The translations under genes and the position numbers were made by a program. A stretch of 64,000 nucleotides of DNA. Source: Hydrogenophilaceae bacterium (GTDB lineage: Bacteria > Pseudomonadota > Gammaproteobacteria > Burkholderiales > Thiobacillaceae). The notes beneath the pieces are model-generated. The model saw nothing but the letters and a program-made list of their open reading frames with translations, ran no database searches and had not been told where the DNA came from. Location: assembly GCA_024709485.1 (NCBI GenBank), contig JANJWO010000028.1, positions 38,631 to 102,630 on the forward strand, read 5' to 3'. This document shows positions 15,605-24,812 of this stretch, piece by piece. Every line of letters starts with the position of its first letter. Positions within the stretch are counted from its first letter, which is position 1.

Positions 15605-18373
15605 CTAGCCGCGCAATCGGCCCAGCTGCCCGCCGAGCTTTTCCAGCATGGCGGAGAAATCGGCCAGGCGTTTTTTCTCCTGCTCGACCACGGCGGGCGG
15701 AGCCTTGTCGGCGAAGTTGGGATTGGAAAGCTTGGCCCGGCACTTGGCGATTTCGCCCTCGAGGCGCGCGATCTCCTTGTTGAGACGCGCGATTTCAGCT
15801 TCCTTGTCGATCTCGATTTGCAGCATCAGGCGGCAGTCGCCGACGATGGCCACCGGCGCCTCGCCCGCCGGCAGTTCCGGCTGGATGTCGACCTGGGCAA
15901 GCCTGGCCAAGGCGGCGAGGTAGGGCGTGTAGGGCGCATAACGTGAAGCATCGCCGGCAAGGGCGAGCGGCACCTTCTCGGCGGGCGAGAGCTTCATCTC
16001 GCCGCGCAGGCCGCGCACCGCATCCACCAGCGCCTTGAGTTCCTGCACCTGGGTGGCGGCCTCGGCATCCTGCATTTTTTCGTCAACGGCCGGGTAGGGC
16101 TGCAGCATGATGCTTTCTTCACCATCGCCGGAGAGCGGCCTGTTCGAAGCAGCGCCGGCCAGCGGCGCAACCTTCTGCCACAGCTCCTCGGTGATGAAGG
16201 GAATGATGGGGTGGGCCAGGCGCAGCGCGGTTTCCAGCACGGAGATCAGGGTGTGGCGGGTGGCGCGCTGCTGCGCTTCGGTGCCGGTTTGCAATTGCAC
16301 CTTGGCCAGTTCCACATACCAGTCGCAGTATTCGTCCCAGACGAATTCGTAGATGGCGCGGCTCGCCATGTCGAAGCGGTAGTCGGCGAAAGCGGACAGC
16401 ACCGACTGCACCGCCTCGTTCAGCCGGCTCAGGATCCAGCGGTCGGCGAAGGAATGTTCGCGCGCAAGGCTGGCATCCAGACCGCAGTCCTTGCCCTCGG
16501 TGTTCATCAGCACGAAGCGCGTGGCGTTCCACAGCTTGTTGCAGAAATTGCGGTAGCCCTCGCAGCGCTGCAAATCGAACTTGATGTCACGCCCGTGCGT
16601 GGCGAGCGAGGCGAAGGTGAAGCGCACGGCGTCGGTGCCGAAGGCGTTGAAGCCGGCCGGGTAGTCGGCGCGGGTCTGCTTGGCAATCGACTCCGCCTGC
16701 TTGGGGTTCATCAGGCCGGTGGTGCGCTTGGCGATGAGCTCGTCCAGGCTGATGCCGTCGATGAGATCGATGGGGTCGATGATGTTGCCCTTGGACTTGC
16801 TCATCTTGTTGCCGTGCGCATCGCGCACCAGACCGGTGACGTAGACCTCGCGGAACGGCACCTTGTCCGTGAAGTGCAGCGACATCATGACCATGCGCGC
16901 GACCCAGAAGAAGATGATGTCGAAGCCGGTGACCAGCACCGAGCCGGGCAGGAAGGACTTGAGTTCCGGCGTCTCGTCCGGCCAGCCCAGGGTGGAGAAG
17001 GGCCACAGCGCGGAGGAGAACCAGGTGTCGAGCACGTCCTCGTCCTGTCTCAGCGGCCGGCCGCCGGCCATTTTCATCGCCTCGTCTTCATTGCTGGCCA
17101 CGTAGACAGTGCCGTCCTCGTCGTACCAGGCGGGAATGCGGTGGCCCCACCACAGCTGGCGCGAGATGCACCAGTCCTGGATGTTCTCCAGCCACTGGTT
17201 GTAGGTGGTGGTCCAGTTCTCCGGCACGAACTTGAGTTCGCCGGATTTGACGACATCGAGGCCGCGCCTGGCGAGGCCTTGCATGGCCATGAACCACTGG
17301 TCGGTGAGCATGGGCTCGATCACGGCATGGGTGCGGTCGCCTCTGGGCACCATGAGCTTGTGCGGCTTGGCGGCCTTGAGCAGATTCCGATCCTTGAGCT
17401 CGGCGAGGATTTTCTCGCGCGCGACATAGCGGTCGAGGCCCTGGTATTCGAGCGGGCCGAGTTCGTTGATCTTGGCGTCGAGGGTGAAGATGCTGATGGG
17501 CGCGAGCTGGTGGCGCTGGCCCACGGCGTAGTCGTTGAAGTCGTGCGCCGGGGTGATCTTGACCACGCCGGTGCCGAAGGCCGGATCGACATAGTCGTCG
17601 GCGATGACCGGGATGCTGCGCTCGGCGATCGGCAGCCGGACGAGTTTGCCGATGAGGTGACGGTAGCGCTCGTCCTCCGGATGCACCGCCACGGCGACGT
17701 CGCCGAGCAGAGTCTCGGGGCGCGTGGTGGCGACTTCCAGATGCCCGTCCTCGCCCTCGATGGGATAGAGGATGTGCCACATGAAGCCGTCTTCTTCCTG
17801 GCTCACGACTTCGAGGTCGGACACCGCCGTCATCAATACCGGGTCCCAGTTGACCAGGCGCTTGCCGCGGTAGATCAGGCCTTCCTTGTAGAGTTTGACG
17901 AAGACCTCGCTGACCGCGCGCGACAGCCCTTCGTCCATGGTGAAGCGTTCGCGGCTCCAGTCCGGCGAGGTGCCGAGGCGCCGCATCTGGCGGGTGATGG
18001 TGGAGCCGGAATGCTCCTTCCACTCCCAGACTTTTTCCAGGAACTTGTCGCGACCGAGGTCGTGGCGCGAAATGCCCTTGGCGTCGAGCTGGCGCTCGAC
18101 CACGATCTGCGTGGCGATGCCGGCATGGTCGGTGCCGGGCTGCCATAAAGTATTGTCGCCCTGCATGCGGTGCAGACGGATCAGCGCATCCATCAGGGTG
18201 TGCTGGAAGGCGTGGCCCATGTGCAGCGTGCCGGTGACGTTGGGCGGCGGCAGCATGATGCAGTAGGCCGGCTGGTTGGTGTCGCCGGAAGGCTTGAAAT
18301 AGCCGGCGGATTCCCAGCGGGCATACCAGCGGGATTCGATGTCTTGGGGCTCGAAGGCTTTGGCGAGTTCCAT
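15605..18373 (-). CDS. valS: Valyl-tRNA synthetase
   Basis: This 922-residue class I aminoacyl-tRNA synthetase has the HIGH-type motif HMGH (51-54), the KMSKS motif (~523-527), an editing domain between them ([31 protein letters not shown]) and a C-terminal coiled-coil tRNA-binding arm (ending [20 protein letters not shown]...). The length is normal. It follows the PA-rich gene and holC in the same direction, 54 bp after the former, matching the pepA-holC-valS order of betaproteobacteria. Confidence 0.98.
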   Translation of the reverse strand: MELAKAFEPQDIESRWYARWESAGYFKPSGDTNQPAYCIMLPPPNVTGTLHMGHAFQHTLMDALIRLHRMQGDNTLWQPGTDHAGIATQIVVERQLDAKGISRHDLGRDKFLEKVWEWKEHSGSTITRQMRRLGTSPDWSRERFTMDEGLSRAVSEVFVKLYKEGLIYRGKRLVNWDPVLMTAVSDLEVVSQEEDGFMWHILYPIEGEDGHLEVATTRPETLLGDVAVAVHPEDERYRHLIGKLVRLPIAERSIPVIADDYVDPAFGTGVVKITPAHDFNDYAVGQRHQLAPISIFTLDAKINELGPLEYQGLDRYVAREKILAELKDRNLLKAAKPHKLMVPRGDRTHAVIEPMLTDQWFMAMQGLARRGLDVVKSGELKFVPENWTTTYNQWLENIQDWCISRQLWWGHRIPAWYDEDGTVYVASNEDEAMKMAGGRPLRQDEDVLDTWFSSALWPFSTLGWPDETPELKSFLPGSVLVTGFDIIFFWVARMVMMSLHFTDKVPFREVYVTGLVRDAHGNKMSKSKGNIIDPIDLIDGISLDELIAKRTTGLMNPKQAESIAKQTRADYPAGFNAFGTDAVRFTFASLATHGRDIKFDLQRCEGYRNFCNKLWNATRFVLMNTEGKDCGLDASLAREHSFADRWILSRLNEAVQSVLSAFADYRFDMASRAIYEFVWDEYCDWYVELAKVQLQTGTEAQQRATRHTLISVLETALRLAHPIIPFITEELWQKVAPLAGAASNRPLSGDGEESIMLQPYPAVDEKMQDAEAATQVQELKALVDAVRGLRGEMKLSPAEKVPLALAGDASRYAPYTPYLAALARLAQVDIQPELPAGEAPVAIVGDCRLMLQIEIDKEAEIARLNKEIARLEGEIAKCRAKLSNPNFADKAPPAVVEQEKKRLADFSAMLEKLGGQLGRLRG

Positions 18374-18427
18374 GCGGAATAACGGCGGATTCGGAAACCC
18401 GCCATTATACCGGCTGGAAGGGCGGGG

Positions 18428-18874
18428 TCAGGGCTTGCCCAGCTGTTCGGCCACGGCCTCGCGCACGATTTCGCGGATGTGCACGTCCAGCTGTGCGAGC
18501 AGTGTGGACAGGCTGTCGTCCAGGCTGTTGCGTATTTCCGCGACGAGGCGGTCGCGCATGAGGGAATTCAGCCGGGGTTCCAGCTCGCCCATGATCTGTT
18601 CCACCAGCGCTCCGGGATCGACGGCGGGCGCTGAAGGCGCGGCCTCGGCCGCAGCCGCGGGTGCCGGGGCGGGCGCGGGTGCCGGGGCGGGCGCGGGCTC
18701 GCCCACCGCAACCACGTCGGTCAGCACCGGCAGCCAGGCGTCTTCCGGCAGCGGCGGCGGGGCGTTCTGCTCGCTGGCGACCTGCGGTTCCGGCATGGCG
18801 GGCGGCGCGGCCTCGGCGGCGCCGTGATGCTTTTTCAGCAGCGCATCCATCTTGTCGAGCAGCGGATCACTCAT
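18428..18874 (-). CDS. Hypothetical protein with Pro/Ala linker between holC and valS
   Basis: This 148-residue protein of unknown function has a short N-terminal helix (DPLLDKMDALLKKHH), a low-complexity Pro/Ala linker (~residues 57-85) built from an 18-bp DNA repeat at 18657-18692, and a C-terminal helical part (VEQIMGELEPRLNSLMRDRL...LAQLDVHIREIVREAV) likely to form a coiled coil. A protein of this type commonly sits between holC and valS in betaproteobacteria. No catalytic motif or signal peptide is seen. It directly abuts holC (stop at 18875), so the genes are co-transcribed. Confidence 0.75.
   Translation of the reverse strand: MSDPLLDKMDALLKKHHGAAEAAPPAMPEPQVASEQNAPPPLPEDAWLPVLTDVVAVGEPAPAPAPAPAPAPAAAAEAAPSAPAVDPGALVEQIMGELEPRLNSLMRDRLVAEIRNSLDDSLSTLLAQLDVHIREIVREAVAEQLGKP
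18657..18692. repeat. 18-bp tandem repeat, two copies
   Basis: Two identical 18-base units (GCGGGTGCCGGGGCGGGC) encode alternating Ala-Pro in the linker of the protein at 18428-18874. Such repeats readily vary in copy number. Confidence 0.8.
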
Positions 18875-19303
18875 TTATTGTCCCCTGTTGCGCAAATCGT
18901 GGTTGAGCAGTTCATAGCCGCGGTCCTTGTAGAAGCGGTAGCGTTGCCTGCCGCGCAGGACATCGTGCTCATCCTCGGTGACGATTTCCATCAGGCGCTC
19001 GAAGCGGCTGAACACAGGCGGCGGCTCGTCGCCGAGGTTGATCAGCACATCCGCGCTGGGCAGCGCATCGGCGTCGCTTCCGATGATGACCGGGGTGGCT
19101 GCGGCCAAGGGGCTGCTGTCGCGGCAGTGCGGGATGAAGGACAGCGCGGGCTGCGTCCACAGCAGGCGGTCGATGCCGGCCGCCACGGCCTCATCCGGGG
19201 CATAGACCAGCACGTTCAGTTTCTGCCCCCACGCCTTGGCCACCAGCTGGCGCGCGATGGCGAGCTTGTCGGGCGCATGGGTGTAAAAACTGATCGACGT
19301 CAT
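18875..19303 (-). CDS. holC: DNA polymerase III chi subunit
   Basis: This 142-residue chi subunit of the clamp loader links the holoenzyme to single-strand-binding protein. The N-terminal MTSISFYTHAPDKLAIARQL and central TPVIIGSDADALPSADVLINL blocks are typical, and the usual C-terminal RFYKDRGYELLNHD is present. The start codon overlaps the pepA stop by one base (TGATG), and pepA-holC is a conserved pair. Longer starts extend into pepA and are not credible. Confidence 0.93.
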   Translation of the reverse strand: MTSISFYTHAPDKLAIARQLVAKAWGQKLNVLVYAPDEAVAAGIDRLLWTQPALSFIPHCRDSSPLAAATPVIIGSDADALPSADVLINLGDEPPPVFSRFERLMEIVTEDEHDVLRGRQRYRFYKDRGYELLNHDLRNRGQ

Positions 19304-20805
19304 CAGCGCTGGCCTTCCCGCTCGATCAGGTACTGCACCAGCAGGGGCACGGGACGGCCGGTCGAGCCTTTGCTTTCGCGCCCGCTGCGGTAGGCGGTGC
19401 CGGCGATGTCGAGATGCGCCCAGGGGTAGCGCTTGGCGAAGCGCGCGAGAAAGCACGCGGCGGTGATGGAGCCGCCGGCGCGCCCGCCGATGTTGGCCAT
19501 GTCGGCGAGGCCGCTCTTCAGCTGCTCCTGGTATTCATCCCACAGCGGCATGCGCCACACCCGATCCCAGGCGTGGTCGGCGGCCTGTTCCAGCGCCTGT
19601 GCCAGCTTGTCGTCGTTGGCGTAGAGCGCGCTCGGGTGGTGGCCCAGCGCGATCACGCAGGCGCCGGTCAGCGTGGCGAGATCCACGACCGCGGCGGGCT
19701 TGAAGCGCTCGGCGTAAGTGAGCGCGTCGCACAGGATGAGGCGGCCTTCGGCGTCGGTGTTGAGGATTTCGATGGTCTGCCCGGACATCGAGGTGACGAT
19801 GTCGCCCGGCTTGTTGGCATGCGCGTCGGGCAGGTTCTCGCAGGCGGGCACCAGGCCGACGACGTTGAGCTTGAGCCCCAGTTCGCCGAGGGCGCGGAAG
19901 GCGCCGATCACGGCGCCGCCGCCGCTCATGTCGTAATTCATCTCGTCCATGTCGGCGGGCGGCTTCAGCGAAATGCCGCCGGCGTCGAAGGTGATGGCCT
20001 TGCCCACCAGCACGATGGGCGCCTCGCCCTTCCTGCCGCCGTCGTGGCGCAGTTCGATGAACACCGGCGGCTTGTCGCTGCCCTTGGCCACCGACAGGAA
20101 GGAGCCCATGCCCAGCTTCTCGCAGGCGGCCTTGTCCATCACCTTGCACTTGAAGCCGTAGCTCCTGGCGAGCTGCCTGGCCTGGCTGGCGAGATAGGCC
20201 GGGGTGCAGACGTTGGACGGCGTGTTGCCGAGGTCGCGTGCAAGCGCCATGCCGCGCGCGATGGCATTGCCCTGTTTCAGGCCCTTGGCCGCGGCGGCGC
20301 TGTCCGCCAGGAAACCGATGCCGCCGAGCTTGGGCGGGTTGTCGGCCCGGCTTTTCATGCGGTCGAAGCGATACAGCGCATCGCCCGCGACAATGGCGGC
20401 CTGGGCGATGTTCCAGTCGGCGCTGCGCTTGCCGACCTTGACTTCGGTGAGCGCGATGAGCGCGTCGCGGGCGGCGGTATTGCCCACGGCCTTGATCGCG
20501 CCGGCCACGGCATCGCGATAGGCTTTCTCGGCGAACTCGTCCTGCTTGCCGAGGCCGACGAGCAGCACGCGGGCGGCGGCGATGCCGGGCAGCTCGCGCA
20601 GCAGCAGGGTGCTGCCGGCGCGGCCGGTCATGTCGCCGCTCTTCAGCGCGGCGGCGATGCGGCCCTTGCTGGCCTTGTCCAGGGCGCGGGCGGTGGCGGA
20701 AAGCCGGCTTTCCTCGAACACGCCGGCGACGATGCAATCGCTCTTGAGATTCTCGGGGGCTCCGGTTTTTATGCTAAATTTCGGCGAATTATCTTTTGCG
20801 GACAT
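19303..20805 (-). CDS. pepA: Cytosol (leucyl) aminopeptidase
   Basis: This 500-residue M17 metallo-aminopeptidase has metal-binding residues in GKAITFDAGGISLKPP and the signature NTDAEGRLILCD, and the active-site Lys and Arg are in these blocks. In other bacteria PepA is also a DNA-binding accessory factor. The ATG at 20805 is preferred over the TTG at 20823 because it matches the family N-terminus. It is divergent from lptF with 82 bp between starts, and followed by holC with a 1-base overlap. Confidence 0.96.
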   Translation of the reverse strand: MSAKDNSPKFSIKTGAPENLKSDCIVAGVFEESRLSATARALDKASKGRIAAALKSGDMTGRAGSTLLLRELPGIAAARVLLVGLGKQDEFAEKAYRDAVAGAIKAVGNTAARDALIALTEVKVGKRSADWNIAQAAIVAGDALYRFDRMKSRADNPPKLGGIGFLADSAAAAKGLKQGNAIARGMALARDLGNTPSNVCTPAYLASQARQLARSYGFKCKVMDKAACEKLGMGSFLSVAKGSDKPPVFIELRHDGGRKGEAPIVLVGKAITFDAGGISLKPPADMDEMNYDMSGGGAVIGAFRALGELGLKLNVVGLVPACENLPDAHANKPGDIVTSMSGQTIEILNTDAEGRLILCDALTYAERFKPAAVVDLATLTGACVIALGHHPSALYANDDKLAQALEQAADHAWDRVWRMPLWDEYQEQLKSGLADMANIGGRAGGSITAACFLARFAKRYPWAHLDIAGTAYRSGRESKGSTGRPVPLLVQYLIEREGQR

Positions 20806-20837
20806 GGGAATCGATTCTTGCAAGTGAGAATGCGCTC

Positions 20838-20866
20838 ATCTTTGCAAACCCTGGCCTGATAGTCAA
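20838..20866 (-). promoter_or_regulatory. Candidate promoter for pepA-holC
   Basis: On the minus strand TTGACT (20866-20861), 17-bp spacer, AAAGAT (20843-20838). Transcription would start about 25 bases before the pepA ATG, in the divergent pepA/lptF intergenic region. Confidence 0.45.
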
Positions 20867-20887
20867 AACCTCCCCCCAAAAAATCCC

Positions 20888-21979
20888 ATGCTTTATCGGC
20901 GCGCGCTGCTGCAGGAACTGAGCCTTTCGAGCGGCGCTTCGCTCGTCATCCTCATCGCCATCGCGCTGGTGACCTTGTTTGTCCGTCTGCTGGGCGAGGC
21001 CGCCCGCGGCGAACTCGCCAACGAGGCGGTATTCGCCTATCTCGGCTTCAGCCTGCTGCACTATCTGCCGGTGCTGCTGGCGGTGGCGATCTTCATTGGC
21101 GCGATGCTGACGCTGATGCGCTACTGGCGCGACAACGAGATGGCGATCTGGTTCAGCTCCGGCCTGTCGCTCGGCGACTGGATCAGGCCGATGCTGATCT
21201 TCGCCTTGCCGCTGGCCCTGATCCTGATGCTGCTGACCAACAGCATCATTCCCTGGGCCGCGAACAAGAAGGACGCGTACAAGACCGAGCTGCTCAGCCG
21301 CGACGACACCTCCATGGTCGTGCCCGGAATCTTTGCCGAGTCCCAGGGCGGCGAGCGCGTGTTTTTCGTCGAGAGCCTGAATCCCCTGACCGGGACGGTG
21401 CGCAACGTGTTCATGCAGTCCAGGGACAGCGGCAAGCTGGGGGTGGTGGTGGCCGCCGAGGGCATGCAAAAGAAGGCGGAGGACGGCACGCGCTTCCTGG
21501 TGCTGAGCAAGGGCCGGCGCTACGAGGGCGAACCCGGACAGGCGGAATACCGCATCATCCAGTTCGACCGCTACTGGATACGGCTGGACCCGGTCGAAGT
21601 GAAAACCGAGGCGCGCAAGCAGGACATACGCCAGCTGGGCACGATGGCTTTGCTGAAAAGCGCCGATGCCGATGCGCGCGGCGAGCTGGCCGGGCGCTTC
21701 AATGTCCCCATCAGCCTGCTGATCCTGTCCCTGCTGGCCATCCCGCTGAGCTACGTGAACAACCGCGCCAAACGTTCGTACGGCCTGATTGCCGCGCTGC
21801 TGGTGTTCTTCATCTACCACAACATGATTTCGGTGACCCAGAGCTGGATCGCGCAGGGCAAGCTGGGCCTGCCGGCGGGGATTCTGGCGGCGCACCTGCC
21901 GGCCATCGCGGCGCTGCTGGCGTTTTACGCCTATCGCATGCGCATGAAGCCGCTCACCCTGGGACTGCGCCGCAAATGA
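20888..21979 (+). CDS. lptF: LPS export ABC transporter permease LptF
   Basis: This 363-residue inner-membrane subunit of the LptB2FG extractor moves lipopolysaccharide to the Lpt bridge. Three N-terminal membrane segments (about residues 15-36, 52-75, 98-120) precede a periplasmic beta-jellyroll (~130-265) and three C-terminal segments (ISLLILSLLAIPLSYVNNRAK and onward), the YjgP/YjgQ architecture. It is divergent from pepA, as in most gamma- and betaproteobacteria, and overlaps lptG by 4 bases (ATGA). Confidence 0.95.
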   Translation: MLYRRALLQELSLSSGASLVILIAIALVTLFVRLLGEAARGELANEAVFAYLGFSLLHYLPVLLAVAIFIGAMLTLMRYWRDNEMAIWFSSGLSLGDWIRPMLIFALPLALILMLLTNSIIPWAANKKDAYKTELLSRDDTSMVVPGIFAESQGGERVFFVESLNPLTGTVRNVFMQSRDSGKLGVVVAAEGMQKKAEDGTRFLVLSKGRRYEGEPGQAEYRIIQFDRYWIRLDPVEVKTEARKQDIRQLGTMALLKSADADARGELAGRFNVPISLLILSLLAIPLSYVNNRAKRSYGLIAALLVFFIYHNMISVTQSWIAQGKLGLPAGILAAHLPAIAALLAFYAYRMRMKPLTLGLRRK

Positions 21980-23049
21980 ACCTGATCGCCCGCTATTTGC
22001 TGAGGGAGGTGGCGATGGCCGCGGGCTTCGTGTTCGTCGGCCTGATCCTGCTGTTTTCCTTTTTCGATCTGGCCGGGGAGCTCGGCAGCATAGGCCGCGC
22101 CGATTACGGCTTCGCGCAGGCGGCCTTGTACGTGGCGCTCAATATACCGGGGCATGTGTATGAGATCGTGCCGATCGCGGCCCTGATCGGCGCCCTGTTC
22201 GCGCTGTCCAGGCTGGTGATGAATTCCGAGTTTACGGTGATGCTCGCTTCCGGCGTTTCAAACTGGCGCATCGCCGCGTTGCTGGCTTTGGCGGGGGTCG
22301 GGTTCGCGCTGCTGGCGCTGCTGGTGGGCGAACTGGTGTCGCCCTGGTCGGAGCAGGCGGCCAAGCGGCTGAAATTGCGCGCCACCGAATCCGTCGTGGC
22401 GCAGGCTTTCCGGTCCGGGCTGTGGGTGAAGGACGGCAATGCCTTCATCAATGCGGGCGAGGTGCTGCCGGACACCAGCCTGCGCGGGCTCAAGGTCTAC
22501 GAATTCAGCCGCGACTGGGAACTGGCGCGGATCATGACGGCCGAGAGCGGGAGCTGGGAGGGCAAGAACCGCTGGACGCTCGGCGATGTTTCCGACACGA
22601 GCTTTCTGAAGAGCGGCATCGTGGTCAGCCACCGCCAGGCGATGGACTGGCAATCGGTGCTGAGCCCGGACATCCTCAGCGTGCTGCTGGTTTCGCCGGA
22701 AAAGATGTCCACGCCGGCGCTGTTCGGCTACATCCGGCATCTCCGGGAGAACAAGCAGCAAACCACGCGCTATGAAGTCGCATTGTGGTCCAAGATGTTC
22801 TATCCGCTCGCCATTCCGGTCGTCATGCTGCTGGCGCTGCCGTTTGCCTTCCATTCGCCGCGTTCGGGCGGCATTGCGCTGAAGGTCTTTCTCGGCATTC
22901 TCGCCGGGCTGGCGTTCCATCTCGGCAACCGGCTGTTTGCCCATGTCGGCCTGCTCAACGACTGGCCGCCCTTCCTGACGGCGGCAACGCCATCGCTGCT
23001 GTTCCTGGCGCTGGCGCTGCTGGTGCTGAAGCGCCTGGAAAGGCGTTAG
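21976..23049 (+). CDS. lptG: LPS export ABC transporter permease LptG
   Basis: This 357-residue protein is the partner of LptF with the same architecture: N-terminal membrane segments (MAAGFVFVGLILLFSFFDLAGE; IPIAALIGALFALSRL), a periplasmic domain (~130-260) and a C-terminal bundle (YPLAIPVVMLLALPFAFHSPRSGGIALKVF...). The SPRSGG stretch and the coupling-helix region contact LptB. It is translationally coupled to lptF and converges on the RDD gene with only 9 bp between stop codons. Confidence 0.95.
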   Translation: MNLIARYLLREVAMAAGFVFVGLILLFSFFDLAGELGSIGRADYGFAQAALYVALNIPGHVYEIVPIAALIGALFALSRLVMNSEFTVMLASGVSNWRIAALLALAGVGFALLALLVGELVSPWSEQAAKRLKLRATESVVAQAFRSGLWVKDGNAFINAGEVLPDTSLRGLKVYEFSRDWELARIMTAESGSWEGKNRWTLGDVSDTSFLKSGIVVSHRQAMDWQSVLSPDILSVLLVSPEKMSTPALFGYIRHLRENKQQTTRYEVALWSKMFYPLAIPVVMLLALPFAFHSPRSGGIALKVFLGILAGLAFHLGNRLFAHVGLLNDWPPFLTAATPSLLFLALALLVLKRLERR

Positions 23050-23058
23050 CGCAGCCGC

Positions 23059-23490
23059 TCAGCCGGCATTGACCAGCCGCGTCCGGCACAGGCGGTCGTG
23101 CAGGAACTGGCGGTCCGGATCGACCAGCGCCCACAGAAAGCCCGCGCCGAAACCGGCCAGGCCGGCCGCGGCCAGGCAGAAACGCGCGACGCATTGCGCG
23201 CTGGATGGCGGCCCGCCCCCGGCCCGCACCAGCCGGATGCGCCAGGTTTTCATGGGCAGTGTTTGTCCGCCGCGTTTCCAGAAAACCAGGAAGTAAACCA
23301 TCATCACGCCCAGCAGATAAAGCTGGAAGACGGCCTTCTGGAACGGGCCGTGAATGCCGCCGAAAATCGGAATATAAGCAAAGCCTGCGAGCATGGACAA
23401 CGCCAGCAGCAGCAGGGCTTCGTAAACCATGGCGGCAAGGCGCCGTTTCAGGCTGGCCGGCTGCAGGGAGGTGGTTGCGTTTTCGTGCAT
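23059..23490 (-). CDS. RDD family membrane protein
   Basis: This 143-residue integral membrane protein has the RDD-family pattern: LKRRLAAMVYEALLLLAL near the start (Arg of the name in RRL), two or three further hydrophobic segments, the GGQTLPMKTWRIRLV cytoplasmic motif and a C-terminal DPDRQFLHDRLCRTRLV with the conserved Asp residues. The role is unknown; some relatives contribute to sodium/proton exchange. The start at 23490 (MHENATTS) is chosen because upstream in-frame Met residues lead into promoter-like sequence; no strong ribosome-binding site is seen for any choice. Confidence 0.82.
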   Translation of the reverse strand: MHENATTSLQPASLKRRLAAMVYEALLLLALSMLAGFAYIPIFGGIHGPFQKAVFQLYLLGVMMVYFLVFWKRGGQTLPMKTWRIRLVRAGGGPPSSAQCVARFCLAAAGLAGFGAGFLWALVDPDRQFLHDRLCRTRLVNAG

Positions 23491-23578
23491 GGTGGTTCTA
23501 TATTCCGAAATAGGGCGGGCACGGCCCATGGCCGCGCCGCCGATAACATAACAATCATTGACTCGAGGAGGGGGCGCG

Positions 23579-23983
23579 ATGCATATCGTAAAGCAACTCA
23601 TGGCCATTCCGGGCGTGATTGCCGCGGGGGAGTTCGCCTATCGCGGTGACCGGTTCTCCTACGAGGGGGCGCTGACCCCCGAGTTCGCCCGCATGGCCTC
23701 GATTCTTTGCCGTTCGAACACGGTGAACGTCAACATGCAGTCCGAGATTCATGACGCCTACGCCGAGAACAGCGGCTACAAGCCGGCGCAGGGCTGGATC
23801 ATGCGCGGCGCGCAGATATCCGTGTGCAACATCGGCAACTATTTCGCCTTCATCGAAAACCGTCCGGAACTGCTCAACGATGTCATGACCATCATGCGCG
23901 CGAAGGTCGGCGATGTCGGCGACGATCTGCTGGTCAGCCTGTACGCCAGGATCGGCGGCGATGTGAAAGAAGCCCTGTATTAA
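23579..23983 (+). CDS. DUF2173 family protein, paralogue 1 of 3
   Basis: This 134-residue protein of the DUF2173 family has unknown function. Shared family blocks are KQLMAIPGVIAAGEFAYRGD at the start, GYKPAQGWIMRGAQISV in the middle and NYFAFIEN near residue 92. It differs from its two neighbours by a longer C-terminal helix (~105-134, ending GGDVKEALY). The alternation of helix, strand and amphipathic helix recalls Roadblock/LC7-like domains; that is a fold guess, not a match. A strong GAGGAGGGGG ribosome-binding site precedes the ATG at 23579. It is followed after 20 bp by paralogue 2. Families of this kind are often seen in sulfur-oxidising bacteria. Confidence 0.8.
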   Translation: MHIVKQLMAIPGVIAAGEFAYRGDRFSYEGALTPEFARMASILCRSNTVNVNMQSEIHDAYAENSGYKPAQGWIMRGAQISVCNIGNYFAFIENRPELLNDVMTIMRAKVGDVGDDLLVSLYARIGGDVKEALY

Positions 23984-24003
23984 CGCCCAGAATCGAGGAC
24001 AAC

Positions 24004-24372
24004 ATGGATTTGAACCAACTGATGGATTTGCCGGGTGCGCTGGCCGCTTTCACCTTCACCGACAAGGGCGACCTGACCGCTCATGCGGCGCGCGAGGGGA
24101 CCGAGATCACGCCCGAGGTGCTGGATCTGCTGGCGCATGCGTGCGTGGCCAACATCGCCATCGCCACCATGGAGGCGCGCGGCTGGGAGGCGCTGACCGG
24201 GCAGAAGGGCTTCGAACCCCTGCAGGGGTTTTCAATGATCGGCCTCGAATGGTCTGTCGTCCTCGCCGGGCGCTGCGGAGTCGTCATGAAGAACCGCGAT
24301 GTCAATTATGAAGACGCCTTCAAGGCCATCGGGGCCTGCAGTGCGGCGCAACATCCGCAGGGGGCCGCATGA
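24004..24372 (+). CDS. DUF2173 family protein, paralogue 2 of 3
   Basis: This 122-residue protein is homologous to its neighbours: NQLMDLPGALAAFTFTDKGD at the N-terminus, GFEPLQGFSMIGLEWSV in the middle and GVVMKNRDVNYEDAFKA. It is the most divergent of the three, with GFS in place of GWI and no Cys in the central block. The start at 24004 follows a GAGGA ribosome-binding site. It overlaps paralogue 3 by 4 bases (ATGA). The function is unknown. Confidence 0.8.
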   Translation: MDLNQLMDLPGALAAFTFTDKGDLTAHAAREGTEITPEVLDLLAHACVANIAIATMEARGWEALTGQKGFEPLQGFSMIGLEWSVVLAGRCGVVMKNRDVNYEDAFKAIGACSAAQHPQGAA

Positions 24373-24704
24373 CGCTCAGAAAACTCCTCATTCTGGACGG
24401 CGTGATTGCGGTGTGCCGTTTCCAGGATGACGGCAGCATCATGGATGCCGCCGGCATGCTGTCGGGCGACAGGGTGGAGCGCCTGGCCAGGTTCGCGCAG
24501 TGGTACCGCCGCACGCTGTCCGGCAATACCGATCTGCTTTCGCTGTTCTCGCAAATGCGCGGCTGGTCGCCGGCGCAGGGCTGGATCGTGCACGGCGACA
24601 AGATGAGCGTGTGCTCGGTCGGCAACATGGTGTGCATGGTGCAGCACGGCCAGGGGTCCTTGCAGGAAATCATGCAAGCCCTCGCCGAGGCCGCGCACGA
24701 ATAA
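24369..24704 (+). CDS. DUF2173 family protein, paralogue 3 of 3
   Basis: This 111-residue protein is the shortest of the trio. LRKLLILDGVIAVCRFQDDGS, GWSPAQGWIVHGDKMSV and GNMVCMVQHGQGSLQ align with the blocks of paralogues 1 and 2. The central SVCSVGN resembles SVCNIGN of paralogue 1, whereas paralogue 2 lacks this Cys. It is translationally coupled to paralogue 2. The following ~108 bp contain a short GGCCG hairpin and the ilvB leader. Confidence 0.8.
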   Translation: MTLRKLLILDGVIAVCRFQDDGSIMDAAGMLSGDRVERLARFAQWYRRTLSGNTDLLSLFSQMRGWSPAQGWIVHGDKMSVCSVGNMVCMVQHGQGSLQEIMQALAEAAHE

Positions 24705-24756
24705 GCCTGCGCGGCCGGGAAACGGCCGGAACCCCGATCTTTCCTTGACCGTGGCG

Positions 24757-24773
24757 GGGTAAAACGTTTACCC
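24757..24773. promoter_or_regulatory. Palindrome upstream of ilvB
   Basis: GGGTAAA-ACG-TTTACCC is a perfect 7-bp inverted repeat with a 3-base spacer, 40 bp before the ilvB start. A TTGACC lies at 24745-24750. It looks like a repressor-type operator; no candidate regulator is encoded nearby. Confidence 0.45.
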
Positions 24774-24812
24774 TTTCGGTTTACGGAAAACATTGTTTTT
24801 AGGCGTTTTTTT

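Noticed and set aside
16211..18148. Open frame antisense to valS, and similar ones opposite pepA, leuA, proS, aspA, the decarboxylase and dnaB
   Set aside because: All are shadows of well-supported genes without ribosome-binding sites or family features.
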